A DNA stretch of 64,000 bases from Bacteroides eggerthii (GTDB lineage Bacteria; Bacteroidota; Bacteroidia; Bacteroidales; Bacteroidaceae). The notes beneath the pieces were generated by a model. It was not told where the DNA came from. It saw nothing but the letters and a program-made list of their open reading frames with translations, and searched no databases. Below, in pieces: positions 53,488-62,192 of this stretch. How positions within the stretch are numbered: the first letter of the stretch is position 1; every line of letters begins with the position of its first letter. Made by a program: the position numbers and the translations under genes. The stretch spans positions 2,202,001-2,266,000 of the forward strand of contig NZ_CP102258.1 in the NCBI RefSeq assembly GCF_025146565.1. Direction: 5' to 3'.

Positions 53488-54300
53488 TCAACAGCCTGAT
53501 TTTTTCTTCTCTTTCACCAGTGCCGCAATCAGGTATTTCCCTTTGGCGACAATCTCGCCCCAGCGTGTGCTGTGTATCACCTGCCATACGTATCCTCTCA
53601 GCTTTCCGTAATCAGACAGCCGCAGAATTGCATTGACTTCTTCGGGATTGATAATTTTCATCTGTTGCAAGGTGAACATCAATCCGTCGTAGTTGTGTGT
53701 CTGCCTGTTGTGTGCATATCCCGGCGGTGTCAGAAATAAGCTCCCGACAGGACTTTCTTCCTCCTTAACTGCTATACTCTGCTCTACTTTACTTTGTTTT
53801 GAATTGTCTGCATTTTCGGGTGAAATGTTTGCAGACTGCATGTAATTCTTTTGATTTTGTATGCAACCGTCTTCTTTTTCCGGTTTATGATCAGCCTCTG
53901 CTTTGGTGTCATTCCCTTTCTCTATCAGCAGATAGGGTAGTGGCGTCAATTCTCTTTTTCTCCGCTTGGTGGCATCCAGCCAAATTTTCTGAATTTCTGC
54001 AGAAGTCAGTACATGTCGCTCCTCGTAGCATCTTTTGTCGAAGAAATCTTTCTCCACCAGAATGTTGATGATGCCTTCCATACAACTTTTCTCAATTCCC
54101 GTTTTGTGTGAGAAGAGCGTGCATTGCTCTTCTCCCCACAACAGGTAATATCCCTTTTCCTTGTACATCTTGCATAGTAGTTTCATCACTGCCGCTTCTC
54201 CCACCAATCCGAATTTGGCTTCTATCAATTCTATCGGTGCGTCTTCAAAGAAATTCACATTCAATGGGAAATACATGATTCCCCCATACGTCATAGCCAT
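53488..54300 (-). CDS. DUF4373 / Lin1244-like N-terminal domain protein
   Basis: About 270 residues from the ATG at 54300. The open frame reaches 54399 but that would overlap the upstream gene; at 54300 a purine-rich AAAGAAAAG precedes the start. The N-terminal domain (MYFPLNVNFFEDAPIELIEA, GEAAVMKLLCKMYKEKGYYL) matches the DUF4373 type found in phage- and capsule-associated Bacteroides genes. A low-complexity Lys/Glu/Asn stretch (about 125-190) links to a C-terminal domain (NAILRLSDYGKLRGYVWQVI). Helix-rich, probably nucleic-acid related, function unknown. Such genes commonly sit upstream of capsule loci on the opposite strand. Confidence 0.75.
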   Translation of the reverse strand: MAMTYGGIMYFPLNVNFFEDAPIELIEAKFGLVGEAAVMKLLCKMYKEKGYYLLWGEEQCTLFSHKTGIEKSCMEGIINILVEKDFFDKRCYEERHVLTSAEIQKIWLDATKRRKRELTPLPYLLIEKGNDTKAEADHKPEKEDGCIQNQKNYMQSANISPENADNSKQSKVEQSIAVKEEESPVGSLFLTPPGYAHNRQTHNYDGLMFTLQQMKIINPEEVNAILRLSDYGKLRGYVWQVIHSTRWGEIVAKGKYLIAALVKEKKKSGC

Positions 54301-54326
54301 AATCTTTTCTTTAATAATTAATTTTT

Positions 54327-54674
54327 TCAGCATATCGGTCTCCACTCCAGAAAATTCTCCAGTTGGAAATTTCTCCATGCCTGTTGTTCCACGTCCCAAA
54401 AGATGATGGTGCCTGTCACTCGGGTGATTTCGTAGTTTCTGTGGAATTCGTTTTCGTAATGTATCAGTGTTGCTTTCACCAGTTTGAATGTTCCGTCTTG
54501 TTTGTAGAATGCGATGAGAGCGTGCCCATATTGCATGTGGTCAATTAGGCTCTCAATTCTTTCTGCCATCCATTCTGCACATGTTTGGGTATAACCTTTT
54601 TCAAGCATGATACGTATTTTCCATAGTTTTCTCAGTGCTTCGTGAAGTGAAGCGTTCTTTGCCGACTTTTTCAT
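54327..54674 (-). CDS. DUF2693-like SH3-fold protein
   Basis: A 115-residue protein: a helical N-terminal half (HEALRKLWKIRIMLEKGYT) and a beta C-terminal half (HALIAFYKQDGTFKLVKATL, TIIFWDVEQQAWRNFQLENF) resembling DUF2693 'SH3 beta-barrel' proteins of Bacteroides mobile and capsule regions. Function unknown. It is 26 bases upstream of the DUF4373 gene on the same strand, so probably co-transcribed. Confidence 0.7.
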   Translation of the reverse strand: MKKSAKNASLHEALRKLWKIRIMLEKGYTQTCAEWMAERIESLIDHMQYGHALIAFYKQDGTFKLVKATLIHYENEFHRNYEITRVTGTIIFWDVEQQAWRNFQLENFLEWRPIC

Positions 54675-54738
54675 TGTTTGTCTTTTAAATTAATATTGTT
54701 TCTTGTTTAGCAGGTGTTGGAGTCATAATAAAAAGAAA

Positions 54739-54767
54739 GATGCCGTTCTTTTTGAAGAAGCGGCATC
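54739..54767. terminator. Hairpin between two minus-strand accessory genes
   Basis: Stem GATGCCG/CGGCATC (54739-54745, 54761-54767). TTTTTTT follows on the plus strand, and the minus strand reads CTTTCTTTTT after the stem. It can end the transcript of the frameshifted gene at 54866-55229. Confidence 0.7.
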
Positions 54768-54865
54768 TTTTTTTGATATATGGCTTGATCTTTGCTAAAG
54801 TGCCGGCAAAGATATAAGCTTCATGCACAAGTTGTATGTCGTTAATTATTTACTGTTTTTTGTTA

Positions 54866-55229
54866 TTATTTTTTCTTTTTGTTATTGGTTATTTTTCTTA
54901 GAAATTCTTTGAGAATCTCAGTGAAATCATCCTTTATGGTATTGAATGATAGAGGTTTACCGCTCTTTGTAACAAATATCTTCCGTTCGGCTATGAAACG
55001 CTCCAATGTGGCTAATCCTGCCTTTGGATCGATCCCCATGTCTCCTTCCATGAACATCTCCAAAAGGAGCATTTCCAATACATCCCTTTTCAGGTAAACT
55101 CCTTGAATATCTTCTCCTCTCTTTACTCCTCTCTTTTTCTTAACGATTTGTGTTAAAGCAACTTTGCTGTTGTTGTTATTCCCTTTTGCAGTTTTTTTTA
55201 TTCTGCGCTTTTATTCTTTTATCGTACAT
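54866..55229 (-). pseudogene. Small basic protein gene with a +1-frameshift in a run of eight A
   Basis: The intact 3' part encodes TQIVKKKRGVKRGEDIQGVY, LKRDVLEMLLLEMFMEGDMG and ERFIAERKIFVTKSGKPLSF without any in-frame ATG upstream before a stop. An ATG at 55229 starts MYDKRIKAQNKK in another frame. If one A is removed from the run at 55192-55199 the two parts join as KAQNKKTAKGNNNNSKVALT and give one protein of about 120 residues. So this is a broken gene, a sequencing error in a homopolymer, or a slippage-dependent gene. Function unknown; such genes flank capsule loci. Confidence 0.65.
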
Positions 55230-55399
55230 AATAATTCTTGTTTTAATGCAAATAATTAACGACGGAAAAATGTCATGAATGGCGAAGTTAGCTTTTCATG
55301 GGGAAGTGGGCAAGTCCTAAATGGAATTAAATAGTGGGAAATATATGTAATTGTTGGCAATTATTTGTGTATCAGAAAAATATGTGGATGTAAAAAAGT

Positions 55400-55626
55400 G
55401 TTTTTTAAACGTTCGTTTAATAGACGTCAATATTTTAGAAAAGTAAAAGGGAAAAAACACTTAGAAATTTGCAAAAAATAAAGATGAATAAAGTTTGGCT
55501 CAATAAGCTAATAGACAATACTTTATGCCTATACTCAATAATTTATGAAAATATTTTTATTGAACATTTTGTTCGTTTCAAAAATACAGGTTATCTTTGT
55601 GTCCATTAAACGAACGTCTAAAAAAC
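55400..55626. other. Invertible capsule-promoter segment with 26-bp inverted repeats
   Basis: The left repeat 55400-55425 and the reverse complement of the right repeat 55601-55626 agree at 24 of 26 positions, with the core AACGTTCGTTTAAT or GACGTTCGTTTAAT. The 175-base segment between them carries a promoter pointing at upxY. Bacteroides capsule promoters are known to be flipped by site-specific recombinases at repeats of this kind. No recombinase gene is present in the window, so it would act from elsewhere. The gene-free stretch 55230-55866 consists of this segment and the upxY leader. Confidence 0.82.
55568..55599 (+). promoter_or_regulatory. Capsule promoter in the ON orientation
   Basis: TTTG (55568-55571) and TATCTTTG (55592-55599) are separated by exactly 20 bases, an ideal Bacteroides -33/-7 pair. 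It reads rightward toward upxY, and the start would fall about 260 bases before the upxY ATG, matching the long leaders on which UpxY proteins act. Confidence 0.75.
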
Positions 55627-55866
55627 ATTCTTTGTTTTTAATGTCTTCGTTTTCAGCTTTTTATGAGCGAATAACTAACATAACTGTTTTTCTACTTCTT
55701 TTTTCCGCGATGGTAGGAAGTTCTAAAACAAGATGGATGCTAACTAAACTGTTGAAAATAACTGCATTACATAAATTGATCGGAAGTGCTTCAGTACTCC
55801 GGTGTCCCTAAAGAACGCCCTTTTCATTAGGATTTAATCATTTTATACTCTACAATTATTATTATA

Positions 55867-56469
55867 ATGTCTCGTTCCTCAGTAAAGACATCTTCTGCTG
55901 TACAGTGCAATTCTGGTAGTCAACCGTCGACTGTTAATCCTCAATCGGATATGAATTGGTTTGCAATTCGGGTTTCTTACAGTCGTGAGTTGGCTTTGAA
56001 AGCGATTTTGGATGCTGAGAAAATTGAGAATTTCATTCCGATGCGTTATGAATATGTCATAAAGTCTGGTAAGCGTGTTCGTAGATTACTTCCGGCTATT
56101 CATAACCTTGTTTTTGTTCACTCTACTCGTAAACGTATAGATGCTTTGAAAGATGAATTGGAATCTTCTATGCCTATACGTTTTATCATGAATCGTGAGT
56201 TTTGCCGACCTGTAGTTATCCCCGATGCGCAGATGCGTAGTTTTATTCTTGTGGCAGGTAGCCACGAGGAAGCTATTCTTTATGTGGAGCCTGCCGAATT
56301 ACATTTGGCAAAAGGGCAAAAAGTACGTATTACGGGTGGTGTATTCGAGGGGGTAATAGGTGAATTTGTCCGTATTCGCCACGATCGTCGTGTAGTGGTC
56401 AATATTGAAGGTGTCATGGCTGTTGCTACTACTTTTATTTCGCCATCACTCGTTGAACCTGTTGAATAA
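55867..56469 (+). CDS. upxY: UpxY-family transcription antiterminator
   Basis: A 200-residue NusG-like protein. The NGN domain begins at MNWFAIRVSYSRELALKAIL (about residue 32) and the KOW motif is KVRITGGVFEGVIGEFVRI (about 152-170). The N-terminal 30 residues are Ser-rich and variable. UpxY proteins of Bacteroides bind the leader of their own capsule operon and prevent premature termination. First gene after the invertible promoter, followed by upxZ, so the start of a capsular polysaccharide locus is certain. Confidence 0.93.
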   Translation: MSRSSVKTSSAVQCNSGSQPSTVNPQSDMNWFAIRVSYSRELALKAILDAEKIENFIPMRYEYVIKSGKRVRRLLPAIHNLVFVHSTRKRIDALKDELESSMPIRFIMNREFCRPVVIPDAQMRSFILVAGSHEEAILYVEPAELHLAKGQKVRITGGVFEGVIGEFVRIRHDRRVVVNIEGVMAVATTFISPSLVEPVE

Positions 56470-56518
56470 TTTTCTATTTGTAATTCATAATTTATCAATC
56501 ATAAACCATACTTAGTCA

Positions 56519-56980
56519 ATGGATTCATTATTTTCCTTAGCCCATAATCTTCTTGTTTATGGGTTGGATGGAAGTCCCATCTACGTTGACCAGTTCACAC
56601 GTTTGAATCGTGATGTTTACGAGCAGGCTCTTGATCTTTACGGTACTCGAGGCAAGACTGTAGAAGCGGAAGCCGAACTCTGTCTTGGTCTTTTAGTGGC
56701 TTTTGCCGCTACAATTTACGATAACGGTCATAAGCAAGAATACGTTCAGAATGTATTGGACCGTAGTTGGGAAGTTCTTCCTAAACTACCGGCATCATTG
56801 CTCAAAGTTCGACTTTTGACTTATTGTTATAGCGAAGTTTATGATAAGGAATTAGCTCAAGAAGCACATGCTATTATCAATACGTGGGATCAGTCACAGT
56901 TGACGTTGGAGCAGGTGGAGATTATTGAGGAATTAGGGAGGTTTGAGGAGAATGAGTGTCCTTGGGAAGTGGTAGAGTAA
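56519..56980 (+). CDS. upxZ: UpxZ-family inhibitor of other capsule loci
   Basis: A 153-residue protein beginning MDSLFSLAHNLLVYGLDGSP and containing TVEAEAELCLGLLVAFAATI, YDNGHKQEYVQNVLDRSW and KLPASLLKVRLLTYCYSEVY, as in UpxZ. UpxZ blocks the UpxY proteins of other capsule loci so that one capsule dominates per cell. It lies 49 bases after upxY and 25 before the first biosynthetic gene. Confidence 0.92.
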   Translation: MDSLFSLAHNLLVYGLDGSPIYVDQFTRLNRDVYEQALDLYGTRGKTVEAEAELCLGLLVAFAATIYDNGHKQEYVQNVLDRSWEVLPKLPASLLKVRLLTYCYSEVYDKELAQEAHAIINTWDQSQLTLEQVEIIEELGRFEENECPWEVVE

Positions 56981-57005
56981 AGTTTTTGTAGAGATATTAT
57001 TAGTA

Positions 57006-58217
57006 ATGATGTTTAATATAAATAGGTTTATCAACGAGAATATTACTTCTCGTCCTAATAGTATGTTTGCTTTGGATATTGACGCAAACAAAGATACTCT
57101 TATAAAAGAAATCAAGGGTAAGAGTTTATTAGTTATCGGCGGTGCCGGTTCTATTGGGGCTTCGTATATTCATGCCATACTCCCTTTTAAACCTTCTAAA
57201 CTGGTAGTTATTGATTTGAATGAGAATGGTCTGGCGGAGCTTACTCGTGATTTACGTTCTACTTGTGGAATGTACATTCCTGAAGAGTATCGTACTTATA
57301 CTTTAAACTTTGCCGACCCTATTTTTGAGCGTATATTTCGTGAAGAGAAAGGATTTGATATTGTTGCTAATTTTTCAGCTCATAAGCATGTGCGTAGTGA
57401 GAAAGATAAGTATTCAGTGCAGGCATTGCTAGAAAACAATGTTATTAAAGCAAAGAAGCTGTTGGATTTACTTGCAGAATATCCTCCTAAACATTTTTTC
57501 TGTGTATCTACAGATAAAGCAGCCAATCCGGTAAATATAATGGGGGCTAGTAAACGTATTATGGAAGATATGATTATGGCCTATTCTTCCCAGTTCAAAG
57601 TGACCACCGCACGCTTTGCCAATGTCGCTTTTTCCAATGGTTCTCTACTGGCTGGTTTTGTTGATCGTATTATGAAGAAGCAGCCTTTAGCTGCTCCCTA
57701 CGATGTGCGTCGCTATTTTGTTTCTCCCGAAGAAAGCGGTCAGATTTGTATGCTTGCTTGCATATTGGGGCGCAATGGAGAAATTTTCTTTCCAAAGCTC
57801 GGGGAAGAGAAAATGATAACATTTTCTTCTATCTGTGACAGATTTCTTGAAACGTTGGGATATGAGAAAAAAGAATGTGTAACAGATGATGAAGCAAAGA
57901 AATTTGCTGCTGAAATGCCTGAGGATAGTAAAATATATCCGGTGGTCTATTTTAAGAGTGATACTACTGGAGAAAAAGATTATGAAGAATTTTATGTTCC
58001 AGGTGAAAAACTGAATATGACTCGTTTTTCATCTTTGGGCGTTATAGAAGAAGTAAAGAAGCGTTCAAAACAAGAACTAAACACTTTTTTTGAAGAGTTG
58101 GAAACAATCTTCCACAATCCTGGCTTTACCAAAGCGGCAATAGTGTCTGCTCTTAAAAACTTTCTACCTAATTTTGAACACGTAGAGAAAGGCAAAACAC
58201 TTGACCAAAAAATGTAA
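57006..58217 (+). CDS. Nucleotide-sugar 4,6-dehydratase, LegB/PglF-like
   Basis: A 403-residue soluble extended SDR: NAD-binding GGAGSIG (45-51), STDKAANPVNIMGASKR (168-184) with Lys183 and a Met (179) where most SDRs carry Tyr, as in the PglF group. No membrane segments, unlike FlaA1/PglF full-length forms. It should make the 4-keto-6-deoxy nucleotide-sugar from UDP- or GDP-GlcNAc, the first pathway step; the neighbours (GDP-type nucleotidyltransferase and LegF/LegI homologues) favour a GDP sugar. Tight spacing (15 bases) to the aminotransferase. Confidence 0.87.
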   Translation: MMFNINRFINENITSRPNSMFALDIDANKDTLIKEIKGKSLLVIGGAGSIGASYIHAILPFKPSKLVVIDLNENGLAELTRDLRSTCGMYIPEEYRTYTLNFADPIFERIFREEKGFDIVANFSAHKHVRSEKDKYSVQALLENNVIKAKKLLDLLAEYPPKHFFCVSTDKAANPVNIMGASKRIMEDMIMAYSSQFKVTTARFANVAFSNGSLLAGFVDRIMKKQPLAAPYDVRRYFVSPEESGQICMLACILGRNGEIFFPKLGEEKMITFSSICDRFLETLGYEKKECVTDDEAKKFAAEMPEDSKIYPVVYFKSDTTGEKDYEEFYVPGEKLNMTRFSSLGVIEEVKKRSKQELNTFFEELETIFHNPGFTKAAIVSALKNFLPNFEHVEKGKTLDQKM

Positions 58218-58232
58218 TAAGTTAATTTACAG

Positions 58233-59387
58233 ATGAATATATATAGCGATATAGTGAGTTTTATCCATCAATTGTATAATACGGATGAGTTTGTACCTTT
58301 GCATGCTCCTCTGTTTATAGGCAATGAGAAGAAATATTTGAACGAATGTATTGACACTACTTTTGTGTCCAGTGTTGGTAAGTTTGTTGATCGTTTTGAG
58401 GCTGAAGTGGCAGCCTATACTGGTGCGAAGAAAGCTGTCGTTTGCGTCAGTGGTACCAATGCACTTCACATGGCAATGATGCTGGTGGGAGTGGAGCGTA
58501 ACGATGAAATTCTAACCCAGGCATTGACATTCATTGCAACTTGTAATGCCATCAGCTATATCAATGCACATCCGGTATTTATTGATGTAGATAAGGATAC
58601 TCTCGGATTATCACCAGCAGCCGTTAAAGCCTGGCTGATAAAAAATGCAGAGGTCAAGAATAATGCTTGTTATAATAAACATACTGGTAGACGTGTAAAA
58701 GCTTGCATCCCTATGCATACTTTTGGTCATCCGGTAAGAATTGACGAGTTGGCTGATATTTGCAAAGAATGGCATCTTGAATTGGTAGAAGATGCAGCCG
58801 AAAGCCTTGGTAGTTTCTATAAAGGACAGCATACAGGTACTTTCGGGAAAGTAGGTGCTATCAGTTTCAATGGTAATAAGACGATTACAACAGGTGGTGG
58901 TGGTATGCTTCTATTTCAAGACGAAGAGCTTGGTGCACTAGCCAAGCACCTGACAACCCAGGCAAAAGTTCCTCATCGTTGGGCCTTTGTCCACGATCAT
59001 ATCGGTTATAATTACCGCATGCCTAATATCAATGCTGCCCTGGGATGTGCTCAATTGGAGAATCTTGAGAGGTACGTGGAGGATAAACGGAAAACAGCGG
59101 AAATATATACTGATTTTTTCCAGAATATTCCTGATATTACCTTTTTTACCGAATCAGAAAATAGCCACTCTAACTATTGGTTGAATGTAGTGATATTGAA
59201 AGATAAAAAAACTCAACAAGAATTCCTTGAATATACAAATAATCATGGAATCATGACTCGTCCTGTTTGGGAACTTATGAACCGCTTGGATATGTTCAAG
59301 CATTGTGAAACGGATGGATTGAAGAATACGGAGTGGTTGGCCGATAGAATAGTGAATATACCGAGTAGTGTACGTTTGAAAAGATGA
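58233..59387 (+). CDS. PLP-dependent aminotransferase, LegC-like
   Basis: A 384-residue DegT/DnrJ/EryC1 enzyme adding an amino group at C4 of the 4-keto sugar. Schiff-base Lys216 is in ISFNGNKTITTGGGG; the PLP Asp/cofactor contacts are in LVEDAAESLGSFYKG; the substrate region includes MHTFGHPVRIDEL. The family order and length match LegC/PglE-type enzymes. Its stop overlaps the acetyltransferase start by 4 bases (ATGA). Confidence 0.88.
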   Translation: MNIYSDIVSFIHQLYNTDEFVPLHAPLFIGNEKKYLNECIDTTFVSSVGKFVDRFEAEVAAYTGAKKAVVCVSGTNALHMAMMLVGVERNDEILTQALTFIATCNAISYINAHPVFIDVDKDTLGLSPAAVKAWLIKNAEVKNNACYNKHTGRRVKACIPMHTFGHPVRIDELADICKEWHLELVEDAAESLGSFYKGQHTGTFGKVGAISFNGNKTITTGGGGMLLFQDEELGALAKHLTTQAKVPHRWAFVHDHIGYNYRMPNINAALGCAQLENLERYVEDKRKTAEIYTDFFQNIPDITFFTESENSHSNYWLNVVILKDKKTQQEFLEYTNNHGIMTRPVWELMNRLDMFKHCETDGLKNTEWLADRIVNIPSSVRLKR

Positions 59388-60016
59388 GACCTTTAATTTT
59401 AGTAGGTGGCGGTGGTCATTGTAAATCAGTAATAGATGCTGCTGAAAGTGCTGGATTTATCATAAAAGGAGTTCTGGATGTACCTGAAAATGTTGGAACC
59501 CATATTTTTGACTATCAGGTAATTGGAACAGATGATGATATCTGCCGATATGCATCAGAAGCTGATTTTATTGTTACAGTGGGATTCATTAAAGATGCGA
59601 GTCTCCGATTTCGTATCCATGAAAAAATAGAGATGGCAGGAGGTAAACTGGCGACGGTAATAGCTACTACTGCGCACATATCCCGTTATGCAGATATTCA
59701 ACCTGGTACGGTAGTGCTTCATCAAGCCGTTGTTAATGCTGATGCTAAAATAGGAAAAGGATGTATCATTAATACTTTTGCAAATATAGAGCATGATGTT
59801 GTGATAGAGGATTATTGTCATATATCCACCGGTGCCATGGTTAATGGGGGATGTCGTGTGGGGGAAGCTACTTTTTTGGGTAGCCAGTGTGTCATGGTAA
59901 ATGGTACCTCAATAACTGCGGGATGTGTGATAGCTGCTGGGACAATGGTACGTAAAAATCTTATTCAGAAAGGTGTTTATTCAGGTAACCCTGCACTTCT
60001 GAAAATAAAATTTTGA
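59384..60016 (+). CDS. Acyltransferase, NeuD/PglD/LegH-like
   Basis: A 210-residue protein with an N-terminal Rossmann-like part (LILVGGGGHCKSVIDAAES) and a left-handed beta-helix of hexapeptide repeats (IQPGTVVLHQAVVNADAKIG, NTFANIEHDVVIEDYCHIST). It probably N-acetylates the 4-amino sugar using acetyl-CoA, with the conserved His in the EHDVVIEDYCH segment. The stop TGA overlaps the next ATG (TGATG), so translation is coupled to the synthase. Confidence 0.87.
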   Translation: MRPLILVGGGGHCKSVIDAAESAGFIIKGVLDVPENVGTHIFDYQVIGTDDDICRYASEADFIVTVGFIKDASLRFRIHEKIEMAGGKLATVIATTAHISRYADIQPGTVVLHQAVVNADAKIGKGCIINTFANIEHDVVIEDYCHISTGAMVNGGCRVGEATFLGSQCVMVNGTSITAGCVIAAGTMVRKNLIQKGVYSGNPALLKIKF

Positions 60017-61038
60017 TGCAACATACATTAATAATAGCCGAAGCAGGTGTCAATCATAATGGTTCGATAGAGCTTGCTAAACAGTTGATAGATGCGGCAG
60101 CTGATGCCGGAGTGGATTATGTGAAGTTTCAGACTTTTAAAACAGAAAATTTGGTATCCAGGTCTGCTAAAATGGCTGATTACCAGAAGCGGAATATGAG
60201 CGTTGGAGAAAATTCTCAATATTCGATGTTGAAAAAGCTGGAGTTATCTCCTCAACAACATTATGAACTAGTTTCCTATTGTAATGAAAAAGGAATAAAT
60301 TTTTTCTCAACAGCTTTTGATTTAGATAGCGTTGACTTTCTCGCATCCTTGCATTTAGGGCTTTGGAAAATTCCTTCCGGTGAAATAACCAACTATCCAT
60401 ATCTTCGAAAAATAGCGAGTTATAAAGAACCGGTTATACTTTCTACAGGAATGAGCACCTTTGATGAAATAGCGGATGCTATATCTGTATTAATCAAATT
60501 TGGTGTATCTAAAGAACAAATAACTATTTTGCACTGCAATACAGAATACCCAACTCCTATGAATGACGTAAATTTGAAAGCAATGCATACCATCGGAGAG
60601 AAGTTTAGTGTAAATGTAGGCTATTCAGATCATACTCAAGGGATAGAAGTTCCTATTGCAGCTGTTGCTTTGGGAGCGACAGTAGTTGAGAAACATTTTA
60701 CGCTTGACTGTACGATGGATGGCCCCGATCACAAAGCCTCACTTGAACCGCAAGAATTGAAGGCTATGGTTACTGCTATTCGAAATATTGAGCAAGCTTT
60801 AGGCAATGAAGAAAAAAAGGTCTCTACTTCGGAAGGAAGAAATAAATCTGTAGCAAGAAAAAGTATCGTTGCGGCTAAAGATATTGAGAAAGGAGAACTT
60901 TTGACAGAAGAGAACCTTACAGTGAAACGTCCCGGTGGCGGAATTTCTCCCATGAAATGGGAGTATATTATTGGAACACGAGCTATTCGTACTTTTGAAG
61001 CGGATGAGCAAATCATTTTTAATGAAGGTAATGAATAA
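60016..61038 (+). CDS. N,N'-diacetyllegionaminate synthase, NeuB/LegI-like
   Basis: A 340-residue TIM-barrel enzyme condensing the hexosamine with PEP to a nine-carbon sialic-acid-like sugar. NeuB marks: IIAEAGVNHNGSIELAKQLI, VDYVKFQTFKTE, KIPSGEITNYPYLR, LHCNTEYPTPM and GYSDHTQGIEVPIAAV; the C-terminal SAF antifreeze-like domain (about 275-340) has KSIVAAKDIEKGELLTEENL. I chose the ATG at 60016 over the TTG at 60013. Its 3' end overlaps the epimerase start by 8 bases. NeuB or PseI activity is possible; context favours legionaminate. Confidence 0.88.
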   Translation: MQHTLIIAEAGVNHNGSIELAKQLIDAAADAGVDYVKFQTFKTENLVSRSAKMADYQKRNMSVGENSQYSMLKKLELSPQQHYELVSYCNEKGINFFSTAFDLDSVDFLASLHLGLWKIPSGEITNYPYLRKIASYKEPVILSTGMSTFDEIADAISVLIKFGVSKEQITILHCNTEYPTPMNDVNLKAMHTIGEKFSVNVGYSDHTQGIEVPIAAVALGATVVEKHFTLDCTMDGPDHKASLEPQELKAMVTAIRNIEQALGNEEKKVSTSEGRNKSVARKSIVAAKDIEKGELLTEENLTVKRPGGGISPMKWEYIIGTRAIRTFEADEQIIFNEGNE

Positions 61039-62191
61039 ACGAAAGATATGCGTTATTACCGGTAGTCGGGCTGAATATGGTCTGTTAAGTGGGTTAATGC
61101 AGGCTATAAAGGTGGATGCAACTTTGGAATTACAGGTCATCGCAACTAATATGCACCTTTCACCGGAATTTGGCCTCACCTATAAAGAAATAGAAAAAGA
61201 TGGTTTTCATATAGACAAAAAAGTGGAAATGCTCCTTTCTTCAGATACAGCCAATGCAACGGTTAAATCTGTAGGTTTGGGGACTATCGGTTTTGCAGAT
61301 GCTTATGAAGACCTGCAACCGGATATGATAGTTGTGTTGGGTGATCGTTTTGAAATATTATCGGCTGTATCTGCCGCTCTTTTCTATAAGATACCGGTAG
61401 CCCATCTTCATGGCGGTGAGATTACTGAGGGAGCCTATGACGATTGTATTCGTCATGCTATTACCAAAATGAGTCATTTACATTTTACTTCAACAGAAGA
61501 ATACCGCCAACGTGTAATTCAAATGGGAGAACGACCGGATTCTGTTTTCAATGTGGGTGCAATTGGTGTTGAAAATATAAAAAATACCCCGTTACTTTCT
61601 AAGCAGGAATTAGAAGCGAACTTACAATTTGAATTGGGTGAGAAGTCTTTGTTGGTGACTTATCATCCTGTAACATTAGAGCATTTTACTGCAGAAGAGC
61701 AATGCATGAATCTGCTTGAGGCATTAGAGGAGTTTTCTGATTACCGTATAATTTTTACTTTACCAAATTCAGATACGAATGGACGCATTATTATGCGATT
61801 AATTCATGAATTCGTGGAGAAACATAAAGAGCGTTCAATTGCTTTTACCTCTTTAGGTAAGATTCGTTATTTATCAGCTTTGCAATATATATCGGCTGTG
61901 GTTGGTAATTCTTCAAGCGGTATTATAGAAGTTCCTAGCTTTGGTATTCCTACTTTGAATATAGGTGATAGACAAAAAGGACGGATTGCAGCAGAGAGTG
62001 TAATACACTGTGGTACATCTAAAAACGAAATAATGATAGGATTGCTTCAAATTCTCTCAGAGGAGATGAGAGGTAAGATGAAATTACAAAGCAATCCCTA
62101 TGAGAAACAAGGTACCACAGAGGCTATCGTGCGAATTATTAAGAATGTTTCAATAGAAAATTTACTCCAAAAATCGTTTTATAATCTTTAG
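61031..62191 (+). CDS. Hydrolysing UDP/GDP-sugar 2-epimerase, LegG/NeuC-like
   Basis: A 386-residue GT-B-fold enzyme that removes the nucleotide and inverts C2. Motifs: KICVITGSRAEYGLL, VVLGDRFEILSAVSAALF, PVAHLHGGEITEGAYDD and NSSSGIIEVPSFGIPTLN. The ATG at 61031 was chosen, preceded by GAAGG; in-frame ATGs from 60971 lie inside the synthase gene. Order synthase then epimerase is common in legionaminate and sialate operons. Confidence 0.88.
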   Translation: MNKRKICVITGSRAEYGLLSGLMQAIKVDATLELQVIATNMHLSPEFGLTYKEIEKDGFHIDKKVEMLLSSDTANATVKSVGLGTIGFADAYEDLQPDMIVVLGDRFEILSAVSAALFYKIPVAHLHGGEITEGAYDDCIRHAITKMSHLHFTSTEEYRQRVIQMGERPDSVFNVGAIGVENIKNTPLLSKQELEANLQFELGEKSLLVTYHPVTLEHFTAEEQCMNLLEALEEFSDYRIIFTLPNSDTNGRIIMRLIHEFVEKHKERSIAFTSLGKIRYLSALQYISAVVGNSSSGIIEVPSFGIPTLNIGDRQKGRIAAESVIHCGTSKNEIMIGLLQILSEEMRGKMKLQSNPYEKQGTTEAIVRIIKNVSIENLLQKSFYNL

Positions 62192-62192
62192 A

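Noticed and set aside
54301..54399. Earlier start of the DUF4373 gene
   Set aside because: It would overlap the upstream DUF2693-like gene by 73 bases, and the residues do not resemble the family N-terminus.
55545..55811. An 88-codon plus-strand frame in the capsule leader
   Set aside because: It runs through the promoter's -33/-7 elements and the right inverted repeat, so it could not be translated from the predicted transcript. Composition follows the AT-rich spacer.
60971..61030. Earlier start of the 2-epimerase
   Set aside because: The extra 20 residues lie within the synthase gene; the conserved family start KICVITGSRAEYG follows the ATG at 61031.
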